From Draconibacterium mangrovi (GTDB taxonomy: Bacteria; Bacteroidota; Bacteroidia; Bacteroidales; Prolixibacteraceae), in contig NZ_JAAAGB010000001.1 of NCBI RefSeq assembly GCF_010586825.1, positions 62,001-126,000 on the forward strand: 64,000 nt of DNA, written 5' to 3'. Position 1 is the first letter of the stretch; each line of letters starts with the position of its first letter. The position numbers and the translations under genes are program-made. This document shows, in pieces, positions 32,801 to 41,209 of the stretch. The notes under the pieces are model-generated. The model was given only the letters and a program-made list of their open reading frames with translations, was not told the origin of the DNA and did not search any database.

Positions 32801-33416
32801 TGGCATTTTTACTGGCGGCATCCATATCGCCATCCCATGCGGCACTAAAAGCATCATCTTCAATAATGGTAATAAAGTAAGCCGTATCGTGCCCAAACCA
32901 TGTTCCCTGCCAATCGCCCGTATTATCAAGTTCGGTTAAAAAACGCGAAGTATCTACCCGTAAAGGATTGGTAAAGGTTCCCTCTCCTATTAATGTGCTG
33001 TCGTGGTATACCCAACTCAACTTTTGGTTAAACCGTACCCAATCCTCCCAACTTAACCAACCGTTCTGTGCCGATCCTGCCTTAAGCATTCCCAATACCT
33101 GTTCGTTCAAATACATACCGGCAAGTGTAGCGTTGGCATCAAGAGTTAAAATATCGTGTCCACCTGCCAATGCTGCAAGACTGTCATTCAACGCCGTTGG
33201 AGTAACATATTTGGTCGAATCTTCAACACGAAGAACCATACTGTCTATCAGGTCCGAAAAATCAATAGTATCGCCATGCCATACCAGGTAACCCGAAATA
33301 CTTATTTCTGCTGTTTGCAGGTATGGTATCGATTTTGTCCTGGAATTGGGCCTGTTCTGTGCAAAACCTGTTGCAACCAGTACCAATAGTAATATGCTAA
33401 CTAAATATCTTTTCAT
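29802..33416 (-). CDS. Long fibre protein with signal peptide and coiled-coil shaft
   Basis: The 1204-residue protein has a signal peptide (MKRYLVSILLLVLVATGFAQ), a beta-rich N-terminal half with a lectin-like sandwich near residues 405-560 (LWLKLKEPLYF, STTEWQFVSIDLSEF), and a shaft near 600-800 made of repeats such as LLVHRTEIEALKDSI and NTDISNLYDSIT. The shaft should trimerise. The C-terminal 400 residues are again beta-rich. It probably forms the main tail fibre or appendage that binds the host surface. Confidence 0.7.
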   Translation of the reverse strand: MKRYLVSILLLVLVATGFAQNRPNSRTKSIPYLQTAEISISGYLVWHGDTIDFSDLIDSMVLRVEDSTKYVTPTALNDSLAALAGGHDILTLDANATLAGMYLNEQVLGMLKAGSAQNGWLSWEDWVRFNQKLSWVYHDSTLIGEGTFTNPLRVDTSRFLTELDNTGDWQGTWFGHDTAYFITIIEDDAFSAAWDGDMDAASKNAIYDYLNSLSFGVTDLSNTATPTYITVHSSTGTDTNLPLADQTNAGLLAPGDKTKLDNLEYPIDTIYVIPDNTFPIEWLNYTANGEEITITDIPKPDGLYSGGIVTWQTGLTFAVGPAAYYIDGTLYTSGSTTLTLTAADATNSRFDLFVVDTLGVVSYITGTPSVNPQTPQYDLSSQLPLTSVLILANATEPSDPGGGSLVTEVVYDENVEWTTGYSGVVTDFNQTAVVHNGSIAAEGNTLNNGDYIYFQSATDIAIGDYETLSLWLKLKEPLYFKDDLAVQLYWNGVTVTGPVLIDYNNSTTEWQFVSIDLSEFVISSVYFDEIRVINDLFKSTAPDGWYIDYVILQGGIDIPATVGDDWGDQVVVSDETLNGVGTIGDPLKVDTALMATKTDIDTLSANVRDSLLVHRTEIEALKDSITEHRTELENVKDSIIVHRTEIETVKDSLLIHRTAIQTNIDSLIVHREQLDSIFSTLYLHDSIFVDLHDSITQVNIEINNLYDSITIINTDISNLYDSITNLTNDISNLYDSLTVVNVDIENLYDSITVINLELTNVWDTIIQNSYDIDNILDSLTVINNKIDNIELDVDGDNWGTQTVESDSTLKGDGTLGNKLGVDIPGLTELPSLSILNSGSKYLMISDGTTHKKIAAVNLHAPVYINGIETATSPVYYNLMGTNGVNVGGDANGNIQITADTTELATKYDIDTTKQYIDESINVAISLITDRTEVDSLKILGTTLYLYYGDSTRTVDLASLQDGTGTDDQTLSLVTNTLSIEDGNSVSLSPYLDNTDAQTLDVAQLTGTNLELSISNDGEATRSIDLSPLQDGYEANTDDQTIDVFSISGNDIQLSIENDGEATKTVDISTTTAVAANTAKETNATHTGEVTGETALTIADDVVDYGNVATTLTDTIVDNDLSWDFSGKPIIYSTVTGGGTIAISNPQINKTICVVLTISSFTSVTVPSEIVTLNGSADFADGTFYIYIHCIGTNLFTMSVTQAAS

Positions 33417-33787
33417 TAGGTAAAAAATTCTACTTTAGGTGTCCTTCTGCTGGTTTGCCATTTAATTGTGCAGGGCTGCAAACAGTTTATCACAAACCCG
33501 TTAACAGTTTTATTTTCATCCAGTATCTCCAGTTCATCGCGCACATCAACTCCATCGGCTGTTTGTGCTTCAATTACATCAATTATGTAACTGGTATCAT
33601 CGTAAGGGTCGTCTCTTGTAACATCAACTCCATCATCCGAAAAGCTTATTACATTATCTCCGGCAACCGCTTCCGTCACGCCGAATTTCATCAACCACGC
33701 ATTAATAATATTTGCCCTTGTATAATCCTGTTGTTCTTTTACAAGGGCCTCAACCAATGCCATTTGCTCTACTGATAATGCTCCCAT
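33416..33787 (-). CDS. Hypothetical structural protein
   Basis: A 123-residue acidic protein beginning MGALSVEQMALVEALVKEQQ, with helix first and a beta-rich second half (VINCLQPCTIKWQTSRR). It overlaps the long-fibre start by one base. The location suggests a small fibre-anchoring or assembly protein. Confidence 0.55.
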   Translation of the reverse strand: MGALSVEQMALVEALVKEQQDYTRANIINAWLMKFGVTEAVAGDNVISFSDDGVDVTRDDPYDDTSYIIDVIEAQTADGVDVRDELEILDENKTVNGFVINCLQPCTIKWQTSRRTPKVEFFT

Positions 33788-33791
33788 AATT

Positions 33792-34958
33792 CTACCTTAA
33801 GTTGGTGTAACATAAATTGGCTTGCTCAAAGGCCAGCTTACTTAATTCCGCAAGATTTATGTTTTGCAAAATCTTACCGGCACATATCCAGCTAATCGAA
33901 TCCCAAAGATTTCCCGGTGTATCTTCGGCGGCCATTATTGGGATATATAAAAAGCGGTTTATAGTATGTGCTGATTTTACCGAGTAGTATTCAAGTACTT
34001 TTCCTGTATAGGGCACCTCATCTTCTGCAATAGCTTTGCCTAAATCAATGTCCTGTGTCTTGTCTTCATATAACGAAGTGTTTTTACTATAAGTAGCCGT
34101 TGTACCATCGCCATACGTTAGCAGATAGTTATTTTCATCTGCCGTAATTGATATTGCTAATTTGAACTCACCTCCATTTGCTTCAGTACGATATACCTCA
34201 ACTGACGTAACCCCATCTGTAAAAGGTATAGTATATAGGTTTATATATTTTGTTTCGCCAGAAGCTATCGTTATCGAAGATTCTACACTGGCATTCGATT
34301 CACGTGTACCATAAAGATATTTTGCCTTGTATTTATATACTCCTTCTGGAAATCCACCTTCCCACCCGTCTGGCACCAAAGAACTAAGCAATTGAAATGA
34401 GTCTGGTATTACTAATTCTACTGCAGCATGTTTTGTAATCGCAACAACGGGTTTTGCTGTTCCGCCCCTTGTATATTTATTACCTTGTTCCTGATATTTG
34501 GCATCAGCTATTGTGATTGGTTCCGAAACCTGTCTTTTCCATTCACTTAGTCGCAAAGCAAAAAGCCGTAAATAGTCTTGAGGACATTTTATATAACCTA
34601 TTTTATCGTCTTTGTCATCAACTATAGCACTTTCAAGCGACTGTTTTACCGGGCAAATATGTTTGGGCGCTGTTTGTAATACATTCTTTGCAGCCTCATC
34701 CAAAAGTCCGTTGATATACAAATCCAATGGATCACTAACATTAGGCTCAGATTCTAAGTTATAAACAACACCTTCGCCTTGCGGAATAAGCTCATCAAGT
34801 TTAATCTTAACCAAATTAACAAGTGCCATTCGTGCATCGCTAATCTCGCCTATGCCTCCACTCCCCGAACCATCACCATCGGTGCTTAAATCCAAACTTT
34901 CCAGTAAGGCTATAAGCGCTGATTGATATGCTAGTTTTTCCTGTACTAATGTGCCCAT
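33792..34958 (-). CDS. Hypothetical structural protein with Ig/FnIII-like domain
   Basis: The 388-residue protein opens with a helical part (VQEKLAYQSALIALLESLDL) and a Gly/Ser/Asp hinge (STDGDGSGSGGIGE). Residues about 200-290 form a fibronectin-like sandwich: GVYKYKAKYLYGTRESNASV, then VTSVEVYRTEANGGEFKLAI. The C-terminus is helical again (NLAELSKLAFEQANLCYTN). It probably joins fibres to the tail. A terminator for the upstream gene lies just before its start. Confidence 0.55.
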   Translation of the reverse strand: MGTLVQEKLAYQSALIALLESLDLSTDGDGSGSGGIGEISDARMALVNLVKIKLDELIPQGEGVVYNLESEPNVSDPLDLYINGLLDEAAKNVLQTAPKHICPVKQSLESAIVDDKDDKIGYIKCPQDYLRLFALRLSEWKRQVSEPITIADAKYQEQGNKYTRGGTAKPVVAITKHAAVELVIPDSFQLLSSLVPDGWEGGFPEGVYKYKAKYLYGTRESNASVESSITIASGETKYINLYTIPFTDGVTSVEVYRTEANGGEFKLAISITADENNYLLTYGDGTTATYSKNTSLYEDKTQDIDLGKAIAEDEVPYTGKVLEYYSVKSAHTINRFLYIPIMAAEDTPGNLWDSISWICAGKILQNINLAELSKLAFEQANLCYTNLR

Positions 34959-34973
34959 CGTATTCTTTAATGT

Positions 34974-35005
34974 AAAAAAGCCCTACCCTGAAAGGGCAGG
35001 GCTTT
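34974..35005 (-). terminator. Terminator after the 35025 gene (leftward)
   Basis: AAAGCCCTACCCT (34977-34989) pairs with AGGGCAGGGCTTT (34993-35005) with a single mismatch. Read leftward it is followed by six T. It separates the capsid block from the fibre block, so the fibre genes may need readthrough or their own promoter. Confidence 0.8.
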
Positions 35006-35024
35006 CAAATTCTCTGGTTTTATG

Positions 35025-35681
35025 CTATTCTTCAAGGTTCTTGTCAACCACCAAGTCAAATCCTTTTTCTTTCGCTAATTCAATAGCTTTTTCAGTGTTT
35101 GTTTTTGGCGAACAAACTACTCCCATTTCAGCCAGCCATTTTTTAGCTGCAGCAAGTGTTTTTACTTTTTTCTCCGGCAATCCGGTTGAAGGAGAAGGCT
35201 GTTCGCTCTCCCCTTGGGGGGTTTCTTCCTCATTTGGATCTGGCGAAGGTGTTTCTTCATCATCCTTATCGCCTAATCCGTCATTAATAGAAGCAATAAG
35301 CTCACACGCTTTCTCCTGGTAATTTTCTACCGTTGCATCAGGATAAAGTTTTAACACCTCATCAAGCAATGGTTGATAAACCGATGTGTTGGCTTTTACC
35401 GGGATATTTACCGGCTCTGCTAATACTTTTTTTGAAGGAAATACGGGGGCTTTAGTAACCGGCTTATGACTGTCGGAAACCTTCTGTGGGGCTTCGCAAT
35501 TGAACATTTTTTTGTAAAACGGAGATGCTTCAATGTGTTTTTGCCATTCCGGGTCTGTTGTTTCAAAAAAGAATCCACCATTTGGGTTTCTTCCTGAAAA
35601 TGGCAGTAGTACGCTGCTCTCTCCATTACTTACCTCTATGGTAAGCGGAGAATAACTAATATATCGTTTTAATGTTGCCAT
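35025..35681 (-). CDS. Hypothetical virion protein with linker and Rho-N-like end
   Basis: The 218-residue product starts with a beta-rich part (LKRYISYSPLTIEVSNGES). A flexible, Glu/Pro-rich linker follows (residues about 140-170), and the C-terminus is a short helical module (KTLAAAKKWLAEMGV...KAIELAKEKGFDL). The linker carries the segment TPQGESEQPSPST, which is encoded by the start of a dispersed palindromic element. It follows the major capsid gene, where head-completion proteins usually lie. Confidence 0.55.
   Translation of the reverse strand: MATLKRYISYSPLTIEVSNGESSVLLPFSGRNPNGGFFFETTDPEWQKHIEASPFYKKMFNCEAPQKVSDSHKPVTKAPVFPSKKVLAEPVNIPVKANTSVYQPLLDEVLKLYPDATVENYQEKACELIASINDGLGDKDDEETPSPDPNEEETPQGESEQPSPSTGLPEKKVKTLAAAKKWLAEMGVVCSPKTNTEKAIELAKEKGFDLVVDKNLEE
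35205..35221 (+). repeat. Truncated dispersed element inside coding sequence
   Basis: AAGGCTGTTCG then a shortened C-tract/G-tract (CTCTCCCCTTGGGGGG) matches the first third of the dispersed element. The second hairpin and GGGGTCA are missing. It is in frame with the host gene on the opposite strand. Confidence 0.6.
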
Positions 35682-35715
35682 TGTTGTAGTTTTAATTATT
35701 AAGCAAAATGAAAAG

Positions 35716-35743
35716 TAACGGAGCAGAGAAAACTGCTCCGTTA
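35716..35743. terminator. Stem-loop after the major capsid gene
   Basis: TAACGGAGCAG pairs with CTGCTCCGTTA around a six-base loop. The leftward strand continues with CTTTTCATTTTG, a modest T-rich tail. It may attenuate transcription beyond the capsid gene and so raise its relative yield. Confidence 0.65.
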
Positions 35744-35757
35744 TATAGATCGGAATA

Positions 35758-37113
35758 CTAACTTCCTTCGATGATGTAGTGTGATTTTTTATTCTTCACC
35801 AACATAGTTGAAGTTTGCTCAATTGCATAAGCATCAACTTTGGCAATACCCGACGATTTTTTGTCAATCTTACGAACATTAAAACCGGCTCCGGCAAGGT
35901 CGCAGGTTCCAATATTGGCTTTGTCAACCACAATACCACCTTTAGGTTTGCCTAACAAGTCCATTTGTTCGTAGTAACTTACATTCAATGTACCAAATGT
36001 CGAAACAAGTTTTACAAACTCAATTCCGTGAACTGTTTCAACCTCTTTCGCTGTTAATCGTTTATTATCAACATTAACTTTTTCAATGGCTTCAATCAAA
36101 TCAGCACCACCAAGCAGGTAACGCGATTTACTTCCGTTATTTCCGGTAAAGAATGTTTTTAACCAGGTAGTAAAATCACCGGCGCTCGATAAGTTAGCCA
36201 GCGTAGGAGTAAGTATTTGTACACCTGAATCGTTCAGAATACCCTGACAAGTGTAAATTCGTTTTTCTTCTCCGTCAACAGTTACACGGCTTACAGCTTT
36301 AAAACCTCCAAGGAAAGCTCTTTCGCGCTGAAGCTTGAAATCTTCAATCGCCATTCGTTTTAACTGAGCAATACCCCAATCAGCTTCTTTTTTCATTAGC
36401 TGTTGAAATTCACTTTCTTCAACTTGTTCCATAAAGTTCTGAACATAGTTAAAGTCAGTTTCAGGTAATTTACCCCATGCAGTTGTACTTGCGGCAATCT
36501 CATCGTGTGCCGAACCTGAACGATAAATTACTTCTGCGGCAAGATCGGTATTGGCCAACGTGGTACCAGCATTCAGTAACTGGATAGTCATTTGATTAGT
36601 TGTTGGGAATCCGGTAACAATACCTACAAGGAAACGCGAACCGGTGGCTACAAGTGTTGGTGCAGTGGTAATACCTGTAAAATAAATGGTATTTAATTTG
36701 GTAAATGCCGAACTGTCATCAACAGTCAATGTGGTCACTCCACTCGAAATTGCAGTTGCACTGGCAATCGTGGCGCTTAATCCTCTGGCATCAACAGCAT
36801 AGTATTTCTTTTCCCAACTATTAGTGCTTTCAATGGCATTGTCGCTCATCAGGGTTAATAGCGGTGTTTGATAGGGTTTGTACAGCTCAACTCGCTTCTG
36901 TACATCGCGCATATCTAAATACTGCGCATCCTCATCGTAAGTAGCTCCACCCGTAGCGGCTTCTTGTGTCACTGTGCCACCGGCAACAACTGTGCCTTCA
37001 GCAGCAAATACCGAAACAACCGGGAACAGTCCCGCAATTGCTCCAACTACAAGCCCAACTACCATAAGCAATGCCAGACTTGCTAAACCTTTTAAACTAA
37101 ATATTCGTTTCAT
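35758..37113 (-). CDS. Major capsid protein candidate (SU10/DUF5309-like)
   Basis: The 451-residue protein has the position (after scaffold-like gene) and size of a capsid protein. Conserved-looking parts are RDVQKRVELYKPYQTPLLTLM, NFMEQVEESEFQQLMKKEADW and ERAFLGGFKAV, followed by NVSYYEQMDL and DAYAIEQTSTMLVKNKKSHY, a strongly beta-alpha capsid-like order. An unusual N-terminal segment of about 37 residues (LASLALLMVVGLVVGAIAGL) is hydrophobic and looks like a signal peptide. Maturation by cleavage is possible. Confidence 0.7.
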   Translation of the reverse strand: MKRIFSLKGLASLALLMVVGLVVGAIAGLFPVVSVFAAEGTVVAGGTVTQEAATGGATYDEDAQYLDMRDVQKRVELYKPYQTPLLTLMSDNAIESTNSWEKKYYAVDARGLSATIASATAISSGVTTLTVDDSSAFTKLNTIYFTGITTAPTLVATGSRFLVGIVTGFPTTNQMTIQLLNAGTTLANTDLAAEVIYRSGSAHDEIAASTTAWGKLPETDFNYVQNFMEQVEESEFQQLMKKEADWGIAQLKRMAIEDFKLQRERAFLGGFKAVSRVTVDGEEKRIYTCQGILNDSGVQILTPTLANLSSAGDFTTWLKTFFTGNNGSKSRYLLGGADLIEAIEKVNVDNKRLTAKEVETVHGIEFVKLVSTFGTLNVSYYEQMDLLGKPKGGIVVDKANIGTCDLAGAGFNVRKIDKKSSGIAKVDAYAIEQTSTMLVKNKKSHYIIEGS

Positions 37114-37144
37114 AATTAATTAAAATTTATTGTTTAATCATTCC

Positions 37145-37960
37145 TTAAATAACTCCTTCAAAAAACTTTTCAGTTTCGTTCAATTTGCGCTTAGGCTTAT
37201 TACCTCCGCTTGAAATGTGTGGCATTCCATCTCCCTTATCTGCATTTTTCATGCGATCGGTTATTTGTTGGTTTCTGCCTCTTGTTTCTGCAGTTTCTAT
37301 TTCTGCATTTTTCAGCTCCTCAATCTCTTTCATCTTTTCGTCATAAATCCATGCCTTGTAAAGCGAGGCAAAATGCTCAGGACTAATGTTATCATCTACC
37401 AGGTCGGCTTTAATCGAATCAACGAATGTTAAAAAGGCGATTCCCTTTTCTTCATCCATTTCTTTTTCTTCAATAAACTTCGCGGCATTTTCAAGCGAGA
37501 TTTCGCCATTCTTTTTATAGGTAGCCATGCGCTCATCGCGGCCCTTTATCTCCTCATCACGGGCCGCAACGGCACTGTTGATATTTTCCCAATCCGGTGC
37601 ACCTTCAGGTGGATTTAATACGTCACGGTCAAATGTCCGGGCAATCGCTTCTACCGGGTCCATTCCTTTTTCACTTATGTAATAAAGCATCTCAGCAAAA
37701 GCAGGAAATCGTTTTGCAGCAGTTAATAACTTCTCTTGCGGTCCACTAAGTTTATCAATCACCATTACCGCATTTTTTTCAACATCCTCAGGTGTCGCTT
37801 CCGGCACATACTTTCTTACTGCAATCAACAAAGGCGTTTCCTCTGTCTCTTGTTCTTCCGGCATAGTTTCAGCTAGTGCCTCTACAGTTTCAGTAGTTTC
37901 CGGTATAGCCTCTGCTGCGGCTTCTTCGTTAACAACTGTATCTTTTTTCTCGTCTACCAT
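37145..37960 (-). CDS. Scaffold-like or head-assembly protein
   Basis: The 271-residue product is very acidic at the N-terminus (NEEAAAEAIPETTETVEALA) and strongly helical, with a coiled-coil middle (MKEIEELKNAEIETAETR) and basic end (GNKPKRKLNETEKFF). The acidic-helical composition and location directly ahead of the capsid gene are usual for scaffolding proteins, with the basic C-terminal helix as a possible capsid-binding site. It is the first gene of the leftward late operon. Confidence 0.6.
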   Translation of the reverse strand: MVDEKKDTVVNEEAAAEAIPETTETVEALAETMPEEQETEETPLLIAVRKYVPEATPEDVEKNAVMVIDKLSGPQEKLLTAAKRFPAFAEMLYYISEKGMDPVEAIARTFDRDVLNPPEGAPDWENINSAVAARDEEIKGRDERMATYKKNGEISLENAAKFIEEKEMDEEKGIAFLTFVDSIKADLVDDNISPEHFASLYKAWIYDEKMKEIEELKNAEIETAETRGRNQQITDRMKNADKGDGMPHISSGGNKPKRKLNETEKFFEGVI

Positions 37961-38035
37961 GATTTACCGAATTAAGTGTTAGTGCCTTTCGGCTTTATAA
38001 TGGTATAAAAGTAGAGTAGTCATTCCTTATTTACA

Positions 38036-38049
38036 TGTACATTGTTCAC
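38036..38049. promoter_or_regulatory. Motif TGTACATTGTTCAC in divergent late promoter region
   Basis: The same 14 bases occur at 61078-61091, also in a divergent intergenic region between a leftward and a rightward late operon. The surroundings (37961-38130) are AT-rich with no gene. A common late activator or phage sigma-site is the simplest reading. Confidence 0.55.
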
Positions 38050-38130
38050 ATATAGTTGATAAATATTCACGTTTATATGTTTTTTGTACATGCTTAATTG
38101 CATAAATTAGTAGCAACAAATTCTAATAAA

Positions 38131-38385
38131 ATGCCAATAGCTAATACCCGGCTCGAAGCAGCCATGATCCTCATCGATGAAAGAACCGAGGAATACAACA
38201 AAAAATTCAAAAAGGTGCGCGAAGAACATGGCGACTGCGTTGCTCCAAAAAAACGAAGCGAAATTATTGCCGAGGTGGCCGAAGAAACTTTCTACAACGA
38301 AAAAACACTGATGCGAAAACATAACGATTGGATGAAAAATCGCGGAGTGTTTGAAAACCGGGCACCCAAATGTAATAATGAATAA
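38131..38385 (+). CDS. Hypothetical protein before large terminase
   Basis: From the ATG at 38131 the 84-residue protein is helical and charged (MILIDERTEEYNKKFKKVRE, KRSEIIAEVAEETFYNEKT). Its end overlaps the terminase start by eight bases. Its size and place suggest a small terminase-related DNA-binding protein. A TTG 33 bp upstream would only add a short tail. Confidence 0.5.
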   Translation: MPIANTRLEAAMILIDERTEEYNKKFKKVREEHGDCVAPKKRSEIIAEVAEETFYNEKTLMRKHNDWMKNRGVFENRAPKCNNE

Positions 38386-40405
38386 ATCGATTACCGAAAT
38401 ATTAAACGAGAACAGCCGACGCAATAGCTTGCTCGATGCAACTTACGATCCTTTGCGCGGAATCGGTTCGCCACTGGAACGTACAAAAGTTTGGTTCCCG
38501 GATGTTGACATGGAGCTGTTTTTACCCAATTCAATGTTGGAGGCCGAAATAACTTCAATCATTTTAAAAGCCGGTACATTCAAAAAGGCAGCAGCAAATC
38601 TTAATATTTCAGTAGGCAAATTATTTCAACTATTTATTCAGGAACGGTTTAAGCACGACTTTGAGTTTTGGGCGGCAATGTGCGTTACTATTCTGAATAA
38701 AGATACATTCAAACACGTTCCTTTTATTCTTAGAGGTGCTCAACGAGAATTGCTTTACGAACTGGAGGAAATGCGCCTTCGTGGCGTTCCTATTCGTGTT
38801 GTTCTGTTAAAGGCCCGGCAATGGGGCGGATCTACATTAGTACAGATTTATATGATGTGGATTCAGCAAATTCATCGCGAAAACTGGCATGCTGCCGTTT
38901 GTGCCCAGGTTGACGATGCCGCCAAAAATATTTCGAACATGTACGACACTGCCGCCGAACATTACCCGAAAGTTTTTGGTAAAATTACTTTCAAACCCTA
39001 TAAAGGCTCATCAAAAAACCGGATGTCGGTAGAGCGCAAATGCGTTATAGGTGTGGGCTCTTACCTTAATCCCGATCAGTTCCGTTCTTACAACTATGCC
39101 ATGGCCCATTTATCAGAGGTAGGGCTTTGGAAAGACACGGAAAAGATTAAAGCAATGAACCTGGTTGCATCGCTGAAAGAAACAGTGCCCGATCAACCTT
39201 ATACCCTCATTGTTGAAGAATCAACAGCTAAAGGACTAAATTATTTTCACGATTCATGGCAACTAGCCGTTTCCGGCAAATCACGCTACAAAGCTGTGTT
39301 TATTCCGTGGTGGAAAATCGACAGGTGCAGAACACCGCTTGAAATACCGGCAGAAGATTTTATAAAATCGTGGGAAGATTACGAATGGTATCTTTGGGAA
39401 TTGGGCGCTACGCTCGAAGGAATTAACTGGTACCGGCTGCATAAAGCCGATAAAGGATACCAGGATTGGGAAATGATGTCGGAAAATCCATCTACTCCCG
39501 AAGAGGCTTTCCAATCATCCGGACAAAAAGTATTTCCTCCGAATTATGTTCTGGCTGTTCGCCGCCATTGTATCGATCCTGTTTTGGTAGGCGACGTGTA
39601 CGGCGATGCGCGATTAGGAAAAGAAGCATTAAATAATGTACGAATAGAAGAAGTTCACCAGGGAAACCTTAAAGTATGGAAAACGCCCGAAGAACTTCAG
39701 GCTGCAATACTGCCCATACGTTATCGCTTTTGTGGGTTTGCCGATATTGGTGGTATTTCGAAAAATGCCGACTACTCGGGTTTTAAATTAATCGACCGCG
39801 AACCTATGCTTTACGGTAACGATCCGGAGGTGGTACTCGACTGGCACGGACACCTTGATCAGGACTTGTTTGCCTGGAAATGTGCACAGCTTTGTATGGC
39901 CTATGCCAACCGCGAGATTAACGAATTCCCCTTACTGGCTTTCGAAGTTCAATCGCTAAAAAAGAAAGGCGTTGAAGGCAACCATTCACTAACAATTCTC
40001 GACGAAATTAAAGACGACTACCCAAATATATATACCCGTAACGATCAGGAAAAAGTGGGTGACGAATGGATACCTAAATACGGCTTCCACACCAATACAA
40101 AAACTAAAGGATTAATAATTAACGCCCTTCGTGGCTCTATGCGCGAAATATTCAGGGCCGAAACTGGCGAACAGGACGATTGGGGCTACATAGAGCACGA
40201 CACGAACGCCTGTGATGAATTCTCATGGTACGAAGTAAAAGAAAACGGAGAACTCGGAAACATCGATGGTAAACACGACGACAGGGTAATGTACACCGCC
40301 GGAGCTGTATGGCTGGCCATAAAACACATGGACCTGCCCAAAATGATTAATACAACACGATTACCAAAAAGAAATACAAGAAATACAAGTTATGCAAAAT
40401 TCTAA
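38378..40405 (+). CDS. terL: Phage large terminase (ATPase-nuclease)
   Basis: The 675-residue protein has the Walker A-like RVVLLKARQWGGSTLVQIY near residue 150 and a Walker B-like IVEESTA near 280. The nuclease part is FCGFADIGGISKNADYSGFK, with the acidic residues expected for the RNase H-like fold. It packages phage DNA into proheads in the cytoplasm. The start is ATG at 38378; a TTG at 38351 is an alternative. The Walker A has Q-W-G-G-S-T rather than the canonical GKT, a usual variant for terminases. Confidence 0.9.
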   Translation: MNKSITEILNENSRRNSLLDATYDPLRGIGSPLERTKVWFPDVDMELFLPNSMLEAEITSIILKAGTFKKAAANLNISVGKLFQLFIQERFKHDFEFWAAMCVTILNKDTFKHVPFILRGAQRELLYELEEMRLRGVPIRVVLLKARQWGGSTLVQIYMMWIQQIHRENWHAAVCAQVDDAAKNISNMYDTAAEHYPKVFGKITFKPYKGSSKNRMSVERKCVIGVGSYLNPDQFRSYNYAMAHLSEVGLWKDTEKIKAMNLVASLKETVPDQPYTLIVEESTAKGLNYFHDSWQLAVSGKSRYKAVFIPWWKIDRCRTPLEIPAEDFIKSWEDYEWYLWELGATLEGINWYRLHKADKGYQDWEMMSENPSTPEEAFQSSGQKVFPPNYVLAVRRHCIDPVLVGDVYGDARLGKEALNNVRIEEVHQGNLKVWKTPEELQAAILPIRYRFCGFADIGGISKNADYSGFKLIDREPMLYGNDPEVVLDWHGHLDQDLFAWKCAQLCMAYANREINEFPLLAFEVQSLKKKGVEGNHSLTILDEIKDDYPNIYTRNDQEKVGDEWIPKYGFHTNTKTKGLIINALRGSMREIFRAETGEQDDWGYIEHDTNACDEFSWYEVKENGELGNIDGKHDDRVMYTAGAVWLAIKHMDLPKMINTTRLPKRNTRNTSYAKF

Positions 40406-41057
40406 AAAAGTGAACAAAGGTATGCCTACCTACCTCGAACTGCATCTTACCGAGTGTTTAACACGCGAAAATGTAACAGTTCCAAAACAGGCTTTCCCGT
40501 ACATACGCGAAGCAATGAAAGACTTTGCCGCTTATTCAGTACGCGAAATTCGCAAACAAGAACGCGACGATATGTTGTGGGTATTTCGCAACCTGCCAAG
40601 AGTATTCTTACTAACCCGGTGGAGAATCCAGAAACTGTACATCCGCAGGCGGTTCTTTAACATGGCTAAAAAAGAAGCAATTGCCCGGGCAAATACCGAA
40701 GGCTATAAAGTGTATGTAGTGCGCGACAGCGATTTCAGGTATCGAACATTTTCAACGCTCGATTTTAAAATCCATAAAACAATCCGGGCCTTCAAAAAAG
40801 ACCTTACCGCAAAAGATATGGAGCGTACCGCAGCATATATTGCCCATCCGCCAAAGGGCTCAACCGGATCGGGTCATGCCGCACACGATGTACATGAAAT
40901 TGCACGTAGTAAACGCAAAAACAAAGGCACTAACATTCGGCTTAAAAAGAAACGCAACCAGGCAAAACACCGCAACATTCAACCAATCGCCAATCCTAAA
41001 AACAAAAAGCCGGAAGATGAAACGCAAGAGAAAAATGAAAGGCAAGAGAAGGAATAA
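40392..41057 (+). CDS. Basic hypothetical protein after terminase
   Basis: The 221-residue product is strongly basic, especially in the C-terminal third (RSKRKNKGTNIRLKKKRNQA). It overlaps the terminase end by 14 bases. A central part (LLTRWRIQKLYIRRRFFNMA) is Arg-rich and may bind nucleic acid. The stop at 41057 is at the boundary of a dispersed palindromic element, which begins two bases later. Confidence 0.6.
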   Translation: MQNSKKVNKGMPTYLELHLTECLTRENVTVPKQAFPYIREAMKDFAAYSVREIRKQERDDMLWVFRNLPRVFLLTRWRIQKLYIRRRFFNMAKKEAIARANTEGYKVYVVRDSDFRYRTFSTLDFKIHKTIRAFKKDLTAKDMERTAAYIAHPPKGSTGSGHAAHDVHEIARSKRKNKGTNIRLKKKRNQAKHRNIQPIANPKNKKPEDETQEKNERQEKE

Positions 41058-41208
41058 GAAGGCTGTTTCCTCCCCCTCCGGGGGGAGGTCGGTTTTAACC
41101 GGAAGGGGGTCAACACGCCCAATAAAAAAGCCAAAACAAAAACCTGCTCCATGGTACGAAAAATACGGTACCTACCCTTTTGCAGGTATGGATATAGACT
41201 ACGAATAA
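41017..41208 (+). CDS. Small basic protein carrying dispersed repeat in frame
   Basis: A 63-residue frame starting at ATG 41017 inside the preceding gene. The N-terminal KRKRKMKGKRRNKKA is followed by a stretch encoded by the dispersed element (SSPSGGRSVLTGRGSTR), and then PAPWYEKYGTYPFAGMDIDYE, which has the character of a conserved tail. The repeat thus seems inserted into a formerly shorter gene without breaking frame. Overlap with the upstream gene lowers certainty about the start. Confidence 0.5.
   Translation: MKRKRKMKGKRRNKKAVSSPSGGRSVLTGRGSTRPIKKPKQKPAPWYEKYGTYPFAGMDIDYE
41059..41112 (+). repeat. Dispersed palindromic element, copy 3 (inside coding sequence)
   Basis: AAGGCTGTTTCC, hairpin CTCCCCC-TCC-GGGGGGAG, second hairpin GGTTTTAACC and AAGGGGGTCA. 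It runs in the same orientation as the host gene and leaves it open. Confidence 0.8.
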
Positions 41209-41209
41209 T

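Noticed and set aside
29802..33416. Several plus-strand frames opposite the long fibre gene as real genes
   Set aside because: They are shadows of the repeat-rich fibre sequence, with Ser/Val-biased composition and no start context.
40840..41016. Upstream extension of the 41017 gene to 40840
   Set aside because: That part overlaps the preceding gene in another frame and has no independent support; the ATG at 41017 gives the better product.
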